Source: Erigeron canadensis
Lineage: Eukaryota > Streptophyta > Magnoliopsida > Asterales > Asteraceae
Assembly: GCF_010389155.1 (NCBI RefSeq)
Contig: NC_057768.1
Coordinates: forward strand, 40,465,633-40,529,632
DNA: 64,000 bases
Direction: 5' to 3'
The translations under genes were made by a program, and so were the position numbers. Shown piece by piece: positions 10,607 to 22,142 of the stretch (its first letter is position 1; every line of letters starts with the position of its first letter). Under the pieces are notes generated by a model, which ran no database searches, was not told the DNA's origin, and saw only the letters and a program-made list of their open reading frames with translations.

Positions 10607-11046
10607 AAATCTTAGAGAGAGAAAGCTTTAGGACAGGTACATCTTACCTTTTTGGGGTAGATTTAGGTTCCTAAATTGCCTGGTATTGACCCCTAATTAC
10701 AAAGAAACGCAACACCTGCATTTAAGGTGATGGATCGTCCACCGATACGTGAACTTTGTCAATGATAAGTTGACAACTCCAGTCTTTTTTCTTTGTCATT
10801 CCAATAATGCATTATCTGGAAGAGTTAGCATTGAGTTTTTGAAGTGAATATGATGGTCAGTTAAATTATCAATATTGTGTAATCTAATTACCATGCATTT
10901 ATATAATTTCTATGTTAAATTTACAAAATGTAGGTGCTTTTAACAGTAATACTGCTACCTCTAATCCAAAAATCATTGTGTTAGTACAGCGTATGTGATG
11001 GATCTAAATATATATTACCACATGGAATCAGTGGTTAGTGGATGAA
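10607..11046 (+). pseudogene. Copy of the last ISE2 exon plus 3' flank
   Basis: Aligns with about 57090-57545 of the intact gene: the end of exon 15, a shortened intron 15, exon 16 and ~270 bp of 3' flank. The shared flank includes ATATATATTACCACATGGAA near the right end. In exon 16 the gene's CCT CAA has become CCC TAA, an in-frame stop, and the normal stop region (GCAGGATGA) is deleted. Because intron and flank are included, this is a DNA-level duplication and not a retrocopy. It lies upstream of the copy of exons 2-8, so the parts are out of gene order. Confidence 0.85.
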
Positions 11047-11094
11047 ATATCGATAGTTTTTGGATAGTCAATCGGTTTAATGAAATAGAGTAAA

Positions 11095-11796
11095 TTTACC
11101 CTATATACTAAAAACCAACCTATTTTTTACAAGTATTAATGCACAAAGTACTACATACTAATATTCATGAATAAGTTACAAGACCCATTTTCACTGTATC
11201 TAATATTCCCATATTATATCATATACGGAAACCAACTTCTAATTTACAAGTTCTCATACATAAAGTACAACACTTTTTTTTCAATCACTTTTACCCCTTA
11301 AGTTTGTTAGCTTTTCATTATACTACCTTTACTTTTCTTTTATGCAATTCTGCCTCTTAAAGTTTCTACTTTTATCTTTTGCCACCATCAAACTTTTCGT
11401 TTTCAGTTTTTGACACCAAGCTTTTGCATTCTTATGTTTTTATCTTTAAGCATTTGGTTTTTATTATTTCTTCCAGTTCAGTTTATATAACGTTTTTTAA
11501 TATATAATATTTTTCATCATTGTTATGTCTTATGTTCATGTAACATCCAAAGTAAAACTTTATATCACATCATTGTCGTTAGAGTGCTATTAATGTTTTT
11601 ATGCATCTTATTATTCTTATTGTTTTAGCACGTTATGTTTCATATAGCTACATATTTTGTTGTCTTTTTTAAAATTTAGGTTTGAAGATTTGAAATATAT
11701 GTATTTCTATTACACTAATACTACTATATATTATGTGTATCTAAAACTTTACTGTAAAAATACGTGTTCCGCGGCAACGCGCGGTTAATTGGCTAG
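11095..11796 (+). mobile_element. Helitron-like insertion
   Basis: The 3' end has a GC-rich hairpin (CCGCG...CGCGG, 11769-11784) followed by TTAATTGGCTAG and a target T, the standard Helitron 3' structure. The matching repeat near 4670-4690 lacks ~700 bp here, which places the left edge near 11095 and the insertion between A and T. The expected 5' TC is not clear (TTTACCCTATATACTAAAAA). No Rep/helicase is encoded, so it is non-autonomous. The interior has motifs like the 1.7-2.7 kb A-rich repeat on the opposite strand. Confidence 0.7.
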
Positions 11797-12151
11797 TGGT
11801 ATCCTAAAAACAGTTGTATTTGCTTATAGATTATATTACTGTCATTTTTCTTTAAATAATTTGATTTCTATTTACTTCTTTAACCATTGCGATTCATATC
11901 GAAAAACCATCAACCACCACCTGATGTGCAATACAGTCGCTGAATTCAAATCTCGATGCCTTTCAGTAGTTGATTGGTTTTTTGATATAAAACGGTGATC
12001 TTGGAGGCATGTTTTTCATGTGATTATCTGTTTCAGGTTTCCCCTGAAATTGTTTAATTAAATTTTGTATTGCTTTCAGTTTATTTGCTCGCAAGGGCAT
12101 TGATTATTGCTATGATTTTGTACAGATTGTTTTATTTGGTGTTTTTTGTAT

Positions 12152-12769
12152 GCATTTAGTCTTCTTGGTACCATTTATTTCAAAGAATGATCATCAACAA
12201 AACACAATCTCCGTGATATTTGCCTTGTGTCAATAGCTTTTGTTGATTGTTTTTGGAAAAGACCTCTATCTTGAAGTGGACTTTTAGAATACATTATCAT
12301 GTAGTTGATTTGTATCTCAGGACCCTTTATGTCAGTTGCTTTCCAATTTAATCTAAGGACCCTTTATGTTGTCAGTATGGTTTTTGCTGAAAATCTATAA
12401 GGACCCTACATGTCAGTATGCTTTATGATGAAATATAAGGACCCTGACAGAGATAGTATGCTTTCCTATTTAATCTAAGGACCCTTTACATGACCTTTCC
12501 GATGTAATCTAAATGCCCTCTATATTAGTATGCTTTCGATGTAATATTTGGACCATTTATGTCAGTATGCTTTCCGATGTAATCTACAGTACCTGTTATC
12601 ATGGTTCTCAAAGTATTTTTATGGTCCTTTCCATCTGTATACTTTCGAGAATTTTGGATGGTCTTTACACACTGTTCGGCAATCACATTAATGATTTTCC
12701 TCATATTGTTCAATCGATGGTTTGGTATCTGTGTCAAAATTCTATATAGCGTAATACTTTTAGCCATTG
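12152..12769 (+). repeat. Last cassette of the minisatellite array
   Basis: Carries the cassette lead (GCATTTAGTCTTCTTGGTACC-like), minisatellite units at 12310-12660 and the tail (TTGGATGGTCTTTACACACT, GTTCAATCGATGGTTTGGTA), then passes directly into the intron-1-like sequence of the ISE2 pseudogene. This placement suggests the cassette lies within what was intron 1 of the duplicated gene. Confidence 0.75.
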
Positions 12770-14616
12770 TCTATTTGTCTGTTCATTTCAACGCATAGAA
12801 TTTAGACCTCCTAGAGTAAAAATAAATCATATGATCTTGCTTGCAGTTTTACTTAATAAGACAGATTTTTTGCAGCTGTCAGCAATTCATGTTTTCTGAG
12901 AGATCCTTCTGAAGTAGTTTCTACTCCTACAAGTGTAGGTAAAACTTTGTATACTGAAGCTGCAACTGTTGCTACTGTTTCTAGAGGAAGGAGATTGTTC
13001 CATACCAATCTTCTCAATGCATTGGCTATTCAAAAATTCTGAGAGTTTTGGTATTAACCATTTCTGCATCTAAGCAAATAATGCAAGTTATATATGAAGG
13101 AAAAAGTTTACTTAACGTCATTTTTTATGGCTATTCGATATGTTCGCCTCTTGCTTTTACAGTGATGCACTGATGCTTTTGGAGAAGACAATGTTGGTCT
13201 CACCCGAGATTCTGCTGTCCACAGAGATGCTCAGGTTCTAATTATGACCACTGAGATTCTATGAAACATGTTATATCAGAGCTGTGTACGGAGTAAGTTC
13301 TTCATATCTTTCTATTGTTATGTACTGAAATCAAAGGCCCAACCTTGTCTGCAAGTACCAATGTTACGTTTCCTTTTTGGATGTTGTGTGGGAACTATGT
13401 CACCAGAAAGTGACTTTTCCATGTTGATGTGATTGTTTCGATGAAGTACACTATCCAAGTGACATATTCAGGGTACTATCTAGGAAGAGATACTGTGCTC
13501 TTTGTGTCCTAACTTCATAACAGGAAATACGAGTAACTGTTAGATGTGGTTTAACTGTATGTAAACATTTTTATAGGTCATTTATTGTCCAAAAGATGTT
13601 CAATTAATATGGATTGTCAGCGACAGTAGCAAACCCAGATGAGTTATGTAGTTGGATCAATCAGTTATATTACTTTCCTGTTGTTAGTAGAACAGAATTA
13701 GGTAATCAGCTGAAAGCTAACTGAGTGCGGGGGATAATGGTTGGATTTGGATGTATTCTGATGTTTGAGTGTTTGACGATTTGTAGAAGTATGAATGCCA
13801 AATATTTAAATGACCAAAAGCACATATTTGCGATAAATGATAGATGTCTTGTGAAATTTGACTAGAAATATTACAAATTGGGCTATAATGAATAGGTAAT
13901 TATCTAACTTTATATTGCTCTTAGATATAAGCAATTTGACTAGAAATATTGGGGTATAATCTGATTTGACCACTAGTTAATTGGATTATCATAAGCACAA
14001 TCTGTTCAAGTGTTTATATAGGCATGAAGAGCTAGCTATGAAATTTTGATTCACAACCAGCAGATAATGAGCTTTAAAGTGTGAATTCAAACGTTGTTGT
14101 TTATGTTGGTATTAGTGTTTATTTGTTGCAGCCCTAAGTTATGTGGTATTGTGGTTGCCTCACTTTGCATATTAGAACTACTTTGGCACATTTTTTAACT
14201 TCTTTCGACTCGGTAACTACGTAAAGCCTCTTAAATGTTGTATCTGTGTGCTCTAGATTCATAGTAAAACAGAGCCGGTAACATTGACAAAACGTCCAGT
14301 TCGTTTGACATAGCATCTTTCTACCACAAGTCCACAACAACTTTGCTTCCCCTACTCAATGAGACAGGAACCAGCTTAAATAGGTTACACTGCAACCCAA
14401 GCAACATTTTTTCAACAATGCATGCTCTACTTTCAATGTATGTACACAGTACACACACACACAAAAAGTCTTTTAGTACAAATTTTCTATCAATAATTTC
14501 AGAAAATTTCAGGTTCCTCAAGTTATAGATACAGTATGGCACCTTAAGACAAGGGACCATCTGCCTGCAGTTTGGTTCATCTTTAGCAGAAAGAGATGTT
14601 ATGCGGAAGTTCAGTT
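12770..14616 (+). pseudogene. Partial ISE2 pseudogene (exons 2-8 start)
   Basis: Collinear with about 50832-52990 of the intact ISE2 gene, introns included, so it arose by DNA duplication. The intron-1 end, exon 2 with the P-loop (T-S-V-G-K-T), exons 3-6 and the start of exon 8 are recognisable. Disabling changes: TGA at 13040-13042 (gene has CGA) and TGA at 13262-13264 (gene has CGA). A one-base deletion near 13440 destroys the DEVH box frame. Exon 7 is missing between about 14480 and 14515. The copy stops at about 14616 within exon 8. There is no copy of exon 1 directly upstream; instead the minisatellite cassette precedes it. Confidence 0.9.
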
Positions 14617-17600
14617 CTCACCACGTTGTAATGACCTACTTGTTACAATATGAGCTGGAAATCGAATCATTGATTTACCATATCTTGTCAAATCAATGAT
14701 GGTGGTAGTTGTGTCAAAGTTCTTTTTTTGAGAACTTGAGGTTGGAATGTCTTTGCGAGATCATGATGGTCTGTCTTCACATTATGTGAGCATATTCTTG
14801 ACCTTTTGGATGTATAATATTTGAATAGTTGGAATTGCTGTATTGGATTATTCATGACAGATGTTTTTGGCTGAAGTAATGAAATCAGTTTTATTACGAG
14901 AAATGGTCTTATTCCTTTGACTTTTTGTTGAAAGTTTTCAGCTATAATACGACACATGTTTATTAGCGTCTCTTACAATAAGAGATGATGATGGTCGCTT
15001 GCCGCCCCTGTGAAATATTGGATGTCAAGAATATTATATGTTGGTATCTGAGTAAATGTGTGTGTGTATGTAAGTCGGGACTTGCATCGATGGGTTAAAA
15101 ACTTACAATAAAACATACTAGGTAGTATGGTATTAGATTAAAAGGTCCACTATCTAAAGTTTTGACCGGTTTCAATGTTGTGATCTTTGAAAAAGTGTCC
15201 AATTATGTATCAATTTTCATGTAAGTGCGGAGATAATATCTTTCAAGAAAATTGAATCATCACATGAAATTTTTAGAGAACATTTGGTTTGCTAAGTTCA
15301 ATATAGTTTGTTAGAAGATACAATATATCATTTTCTCATGATCTTTGCAGGTACTTACGGACATGTTACAAGGAAAAATTAATTGGGGCCGAATATTTTG
15401 TTTTTTTTGTAAATTCGTTAAAATATAAGTACCAGAGTCTAATTATGCATGTGAATCAAGTAAAAGTAATGTACCAATAAAAGTTCTCTTTTTTTTTATT
15501 TTTTTGCAACTTCTAGTACCTTAGCTATGCATTGTTTTATGTTGTTTGATGGAAAATGAACCATTACCAAACCTTTTAGACTGGTTAGCTTGGTGTTGTT
15601 AGCTATTAACCTTGTTATTTAAGACATGTTTTCTTAGATGCTCAATTAGCTTATACAATGATCCCTTAAAAGTGACCTGATTTCCTTGATTCCAAGGCCC
15701 TTGGTGTTTTTATTCGGTAGTAATAATAGATATACCTACAAAATGTGCCTAAAATATGCTTAATCCATTCAATTGTTAGCATATTTTACATTCTCTCTTA
15801 ATATTTACCATGGATTTTGACATGTATTGATCATTCTTTATTAGCCAAATCTTTAGGCCTACATTTTAGCCACATTTAGGTATTTTTCTTTAGTCAAACA
15901 TGTTAGGCCATGGGAAGCGACTCGAACCCTGAAAGATGGGGGGTGGTACCGCACGGAAAAAACCACCCCCGGTACCACACAAAAGCTTCCCTCGTCGGCA
16001 TGGTGACCCCGCATCTCATCTCCCATTTGTTATTACTGCCTACTGATATAATTTAGAAGTATATGAAATCGATTGTCTTACACCACAAAGTTTATACAAA
16101 TATGAAATAAGAATTTCTATAGAACCCAATTGGTCATTAACATAGAAAAGTTAGTAAACTACGTGCAAATTTATGTAACTACGTCAAAACCAATACATAG
16201 TAAAAACCAGTGACATGGCCTCCATAAAATGAGGATTTTTCTCTTGTCTTGGTTTGTTGTAATTGACACGAGTTTTTTTCATTCATTTTGTAGTTTCGCA
16301 GTCAAAGCTTCGAAAAGAGTCTAGAATATGTATGTATTTTTTTTAATTCTAAATGTGTAATTGTACATTTTTATTTCTAACCTCTTGCTAGTAAAATTAA
16401 TTTAATATAAATCTGTGGTTAAAAAAAAAAAAAACGTGCAACAATCCAAAGACCTCCTTATATAAGATGCATTCCCTTGCTAGGTACGGTGCATTAATTT
16501 TATAATTTTTTTTAAATGCTGAGTGGCTAAAACATTCGTAACTCAATCTTGTGCGTTGTACTGGTAACAATCTAAAGAAGATAATGACTTAGAGACTTCT
16601 TTTCTAATCTGGAAAATGACATTAAAAAAAAAACCCAAACCTTTTCTAATGATTAAAGTTCATTGATAAGATCTTTGACCTTAGAAGAATCCTTAGGTTC
16701 GAGTTTCATTTCCCACATTTGTAGGGGTGGATTAATATAAGATTTTTCGAAAGATTTGTTGTTTCCAGGCTACGTGTAATTTAGTAGTGTAATTTAGTAG
16801 TAAAATAGACGGCCGTTCAAAATAAAAGAACCAATTTCAGGTTTGACTACTATTTCATGATTTTGGTCAAATGACATGTAAAGATGTAATGCCACTCTCC
16901 CATGTAAAGATGTTCATTAGCTAACAAACCTTTGAAATTAAGTCACAATAGTAAATCGCCCTTTACTATAATGTCCTTCAACATGAGAAAATAAGTGATG
17001 CCATATATAAATCAAAGAACTTTTAAACAATCGCGCCACATTTTACTTTGTAAACAACGACTCAAGATATATAAGTCCTAACATCTTATTCGTCCAGAAT
17101 TTCTCAAACCTACAAAAAGCTGTGTCTCTTTCTACATTTCTACAAGAATCGTATGGTATTATGGATAAAACCAATCAATAGTCAATATACAAACATATTC
17201 TCCAATAATACAAAAGAAAACAAAAACACTATATTACATCTGTTACCAAATTACAAACAAACATCTAATCTATTCATATACCCTTTTCCAATAACAAAAC
17301 CAATTTCCCCCAACAGGGAATGAATGTTTTAAAGAAAGACTTATGTGCAAGAAATCACATCACTGTATTTCTGTCTATTTCCGTCGCAATGAACATCTCT
17401 TCAAGCCATGTTCTCAAAGAGTAGTTATACTTGGTTTCTCTTAAACTGGTGTTCTTACGAAAAAGCAAAAATAACACCACCATCTTTTTAAAGAACAAAC
17501 GATCTAGCTCAAAAGGGCATTTGTGTATTTCATCCAAAACAGCGTATATTTTGTAACTTTTTGGTACTTACAAGAACAATGTCTATCGTTTTAACATGGA

Positions 17601-17720
17601 AAACTAACTACAATGTGTCAAAAAGTCTCACACTTTTCGCTTAAATCATAGTTAGCTTGTTTCAAAGAATCAATCAATCTATCTATCAACATCATCAATA
17701 TCAATATACCCCATATCATG
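14617..17720. other. Intergenic DNA, no gene seen
   Basis: AT-rich sequence without a convincing coding region. A short GC-rich patch at about 15900-16025 contains inverted GGTACC-centred stretches (GGGGGTGGTACCGCACGG and ACCACCCCCGGTACCACAC). On the minus strand it also has GGGTTCGAGTC, which resembles a Pol III B box. It may be a small tRNA-derived repeat, but the A box is weak. The last ~550 bp should hold the 3' UTR of the GT92 gene on the minus strand. Confidence 0.6.
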
Positions 17721-19544
17721 TCACATAGATCTATCCCATGGCAAAATCCCAGTAGAAACATCAGCCAAATTAGTCAAAATAAAGTCCCTTAAACCAGTAT
17801 CCCATACCTCACAAAACTGCAGTCTCCAATCAGGTGGTTCGATGGGCTCCGTCCCCAATCCAGGTGCTCTGTCTCTTGACCCTTCGTTCTGACTATCCGT
17901 CCAATCAGCAACATAAGTAGCCACTCGTCTGTAAAACTTTGCCCTAAAAACTTCCCACACTTGATACTTGTAATGATTAATCACTGCAGTACTTTGAGGC
18001 AAATCCGTGTATGTGAACCCTTTCTGCAAATGAAAATGGTGCACCACATTCATTAGAGTCGTGTCAAGTGCATCCGGTCTAATGATCGACTTGTGCCTTT
18101 CCGGGCTTTGTAACCTGCAAGTGTACCCAACTGTGACTCCTCTTATAGGCGGTGAAGTTAAACCAGAAGGCCCAAAACTATGACAAGACGTTCTGATCTC
18201 TCCAATTGATGACGATGAGGTGAAATTTGAAACCAGCGTACGTAATGAACCCTGACCCGAAAATCCAGAAACAGCATTATACGGGAAGTAATAAAACTCG
18301 TCAACATCCATGAACGAAACCCAATTGCATTCACTTCTAGCCCGCATAGCACAATGTGAGAACCCGGCCTCTTGAGTCTTGATCCATGGCCAAACATGTC
18401 TACTAACATTATACCCTTCGAAATCAAGATCCTTTATCACATCTTGAATCTCATCATCACTATTGTTATCATAAATGAACCATTTCTCGACACCCAACCA
18501 TGAATGGTAAGTTATCCACTCTCTTATCGAATGGGCTTGGTTCCACAACATCGTGCAGACACAAAGCTCGTGTTTTTCACCATCCCCACTTAATCCCAAA
18601 CTAGATATCTTAGCTACAGACGGAACAACAACCCTATTAACCCGCCCACGATACCTAGGCATTCTAAAACTCACACCAGCCCGAACCCCACGGGCCAATC
18701 CAGGATTCATCACCATACTCCTTGGCAACACACACCTAACCACTTCTTGAGCTGCAGTCACAGCTCTAGAACTCAACACATACTTCCTATTTCCACCCTC
18801 CCAATCACCCGGCCCGAAAAGACAAGTAAACTGATTCGGGTCGGATTCTTTATCCTGCCTATGACTAATCCCTTTCACAAACACAAGAACCGTATTCGTT
18901 TCCCTATCCAAAACCGCCTCGTAAGCCAAATTATCCCACGTATTCATCAATTTACCCTCCACACTCATCAAACCAGGCCCGAGACCAGGTCGTGACAGCC
19001 CGATTAACGACGACACATTAACCCGAGGCAACGGACACCTAACCAGCAACCTATTTTCACCATATTCCTCCACTGACAACACGTCCATTCCCTCAACCAC
19101 ACCCGGGTTCTGGACCCGGTTCGGATCCGAGTCATGACCCGGGTCCGAAACATTAGTCTTGTAAATACACTGAAACGAATTTATAACATTTTTTGAAGTG
19201 TTTTTTGAGATTAATAATAAAAGGATGTGATCAGGAAATGAAACTTTGGATTCAATTTTTAAAAACCCGCTAATGGAAATATTATTATTATTAATATTAT
19301 TGTTATTAATTTTAACATTATTTGTAATATTTGCAATATTTTGAATATTACTATAAAGACGCTGATGATAAGTGGAAGTGGAAACGGATAAGAGGTGATG
19401 AAGCGACGTTGTATGATGACGGAAAATGAGGAAAAAGAAAAGGAAGAAAGTGAAGAAGTAAAGAAGAGATCTTACTTGCGGAAAATGATTACTTGGTTTT
19501 GAAAACCGTTTCCGTTTACGGCGTTGATGCTCCGGCGAGTCCAT
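17721..19544 (-). CDS. Glycosyltransferase family 92 (DUF23) protein
   Basis: A single-exon gene of 607 residues. A basic N-terminus (R8-R13, with RRKRKR) precedes a hydrophobic stretch at about residues 26-41, giving a type II Golgi-type membrane anchor. A low-complexity asparagine-rich stem follows at about 70-95. The catalytic region has the GT92 hallmarks: C-V-C-T-M-L-W-N-Q near 325, W-F-I-Y-D-N-N-S-D-D, a metal-binding type D-V-D-E-F near 412, and later H-H-F-H-L and H-Y-K blocks. GT92 includes plant beta-1,4-galactan synthases (GALS), but this one looks closer to the At1g27200 type, whose acceptor is not known to me. The first ATG is used because the anchor follows directly. No disabling change was seen. 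Downstream sequence at 17.2-17.7 kb probably holds the 3' UTR. Confidence 0.93.
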   Translation of the reverse strand: MDSPEHQRRKRKRFSKPSNHFPQVRSLLYFFTFFLFFFLIFRHHTTSLHHLLSVSTSTYHQRLYSNIQNIANITNNVKINNNNINNNNISISGFLKIESKVSFPDHILLLLISKNTSKNVINSFQCIYKTNVSDPGHDSDPNRVQNPGVVEGMDVLSVEEYGENRLLVRCPLPRVNVSSLIGLSRPGLGPGLMSVEGKLMNTWDNLAYEAVLDRETNTVLVFVKGISHRQDKESDPNQFTCLFGPGDWEGGNRKYVLSSRAVTAAQEVVRCVLPRSMVMNPGLARGVRAGVSFRMPRYRGRVNRVVVPSVAKISSLGLSGDGEKHELCVCTMLWNQAHSIREWITYHSWLGVEKWFIYDNNSDDEIQDVIKDLDFEGYNVSRHVWPWIKTQEAGFSHCAMRARSECNWVSFMDVDEFYYFPYNAVSGFSGQGSLRTLVSNFTSSSSIGEIRTSCHSFGPSGLTSPPIRGVTVGYTCRLQSPERHKSIIRPDALDTTLMNVVHHFHLQKGFTYTDLPQSTAVINHYKYQVWEVFRAKFYRRVATYVADWTDSQNEGSRDRAPGLGTEPIEPPDWRLQFCEVWDTGLRDFILTNLADVSTGILPWDRSM

Positions 19545-19614
19545 GTTGACTAAACTTTAACGGAATAGTTAAGTGAGGGTTAGTTTAGATCTGGTCGGAA
19601 AAAAAAGTATACGG

Positions 19615-19665
19615 CGGTGGTGGTGGTGGTGGTGGTGGTGAATGGATGGGTGGGGGGGGTGGGGG
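19615..19665. repeat. (GGT)n microsatellite and G-runs upstream of GT92
   Basis: About eight GGT repeats (19616-19640) are followed by runs GGG, GGGGGGGG and GGGGG separated by single T bases. They lie 70-120 bp upstream of the GT92 start codon, in the probable 5' UTR or core promoter. The G-rich strand is the template strand of the gene. It could form a G-quadruplex, but that is inference. Confidence 0.75.
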
Positions 19666-20065
19666 TTTAACGGAATTTTGTAAAGAAAGAAGAATGTTTT
19701 GAGAAATTTGTGTGACTTTACTTTTACGGAATATATACCTTTTATTTCTTTGTTAAGTATAAATTTTATTATAATTAAAGTGTTTGTTTACCTCAAATGT
19801 GGTGTATTATTAATAAAGATATTAATGACAATGAAAATATTTCAAAGACGTTTTATCATACATTTAACAATATATACTAATTGGGTTATTTCCGTCTTAC
19901 ACCGAATAAAACGACCGACATATAGAAGCTAAATTGTTTTGATTAAATGAAGATGGGTATTATTTAAAATCAAGAAGTCATCAGTATATATCTTTTCTTC
20001 TTAAACTTAACCTGTTACATTAAAATTTAGTTTATTGGTATCATGTTAGCATTACATTTTTAGTT

Positions 20066-20254
20066 AGGGAAATGCTAAACATACAAACAAATCACAAACA
20101 TCAATTATAAACTGAGTTGTCAAATATTGTGTACCAATTAAAATAATGTCTATTTTCTCTTTCATACTCTCCTCTTCCTTTGAATTTTATTGGTGACACC
20201 TAGATTTGTAAAGTTTTATTTGTAATTTATTTGTACGTAACTCTAGCATCACTC
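20066..20254. mobile_element. Small hAT-like MITE
   Basis: A 189 bp segment flanked by the 8 bp direct repeat TTTTAGTT (20058-20065 and 20255-20262). The ends are imperfect inverted repeats: AGGGAAATGCTA on the left, and GAGTGATGCTAG when the right end is read inward. Similarity continues through an ACAAATAAATYACAAA-like stretch. An 8 bp target duplication fits the hAT superfamily. Confidence 0.6.
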
Positions 20255-20262
20255 TTTTAGTT

Positions 20263-22133
20263 ATTATATTTGATCTATTCTTCTTAACCAACCTTTATAA
20301 AAACCTCATCGGCTAATTTGAGCTTATCCTTATTGTTAACACTTATATTAAAATCTAAATTTATTAACACATCATTATTCATATTAATATTAACAAAACA
20401 AAAATAAATCAAAACACATAAAACTAAAACATATCATATACGTCTTTGAATCGTACATAGACCAAATCAGATGTCATATGTCGTATATATTTAAAGATTT
20501 TTGCATTTTTACACTTATAAAATTGTACATCTTTGTTACGTTATAAAGCACTTAAAGAATTTCGTATTTTTACACTTATAAAAATGGGTATTTTCTTTCG
20601 TTAAATTATATGTAAATGATATTATTTTACATGTAAAAACATAATAAAAGGTTTATATAAGAAATTTTCTTATTAAAAACATATAAAATTACGTATAACT
20701 TGATTTGTTTATATATGAACAGATTTGTTCATATATACCATTTACATACGAACATATTAAACTATCTAACTAATAATATAAAGATTCATATGATTTCCCA
20801 TTCAGATAACTTTTACATAAATCTTTTCAGGTCCTTACATTACTATCATTGTTATAAAATATTTTTTGTTATAACATATGGTGTAACATTTATTATTTAT
20901 CTATGTTTATATCTATAGGTTTATGTCCCTTATTATTATATACGTGTACTATGGATATAGACGTTGATGATTGCTTATTGAATAAGAAGACGCGTGAAGA
21001 GAAGTACAAAAATATAAAATTGAATAACTTCAATGATGACCAATTAAAAGAAAAAGGAGAAAAATGTGTAATGAGATGATGGGTGACATCGTGCCCACTT
21101 TGCAAACATGCCTCCTCTAGTTTCGGGTCAAATTGCCAGTATCGACGTATCAAAATCCAAAACTAAAACTACTCTCAAATGAAACGAGGACATTATTAAA
21201 TCTCTCCCGTTTAAAAGAAAATACTTTACTAAATGTCGTTATCTTTTCCGTTATTACTGTTATATTATCATTTTTTACCGAAATATTAATACCATTAAAT
21301 TATTGAGATGAAATTTAAAACTCTTGGGTCTTGACTCTTGAGTCTTGACCATATTTATACTGTATGTGTCTAAATTACGATGATAGTTCAAATATAACTA
21401 TAGCTATTATTAAAAAACCATATTCATGATTTATTTTCTTTTCTTATAGTATATACAAAATCAATTAGTAAACAAGAAACGTCGATCAAATATGCTGTTT
21501 CACTATGTTTTTGTATCATGTTTTGACAATTTGTACTCATGCTGAAGGAACATAGCTGTTTTCCACACTAAATTATTCTAATAGTGACATTTGCGGGCAT
21601 TTGATGATTGATTAATGATTATGCTTTATTTTATTTGTTTAATTAATAAAAATACTCACATAAAAAAATACAAAAACACAATATTATTAACTTCGTTACA
21701 AAGATGGTGGTGTCTGACGGCCCGATACATTATTGTTTGTCATTATCTCTAAAACCACATCAATCAATTTTAAGCAGCATTATTTACATAAATAAATCAA
21801 TTTTACTATACGCGGCCATTTTATTATCAGCATTACACATACATAAATGATACAAAAATGAAAATCGCATGCCAAGTCTGAATTATACAAGACCGCCCCG
21901 GTTGAACCCAAAATCTATATTTAACTTCGAACCTTCTTATTCTCTCACCCATTATCCTGTGTTTTCATTTTTCCTACCTTTTATATCTTTAATATATATA
22001 ATAATTGTCAATTTGCTTTTAAATTTCAATTTAAATAATCAAAATTGAAATTAAAAGTAGATTTTTAAATTAATTTGCTTTTTATTTTTTATGATTGGTC
22101 AAACCGATTTTCTACAATTTAGTATATTGTTTG
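20263..22133. other. AT-rich intergenic DNA, no gene seen
   Basis: No supportable coding region. There is a local duplication around 20490-20600 (ACACTTATAAAA with flanking GCACTTAAAGAATTTCGTAT-like text) and simple AT-rich sequence elsewhere. Confidence 0.6.
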
Positions 22134-22142
22134 ATTTAAGAA

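Noticed and set aside
15900..16025. Additional SINE
   Set aside because: A B-box-like GGGTTCGAGTC is present, but there is no convincing A box, tail or target duplication; left as an unresolved GC-rich patch.
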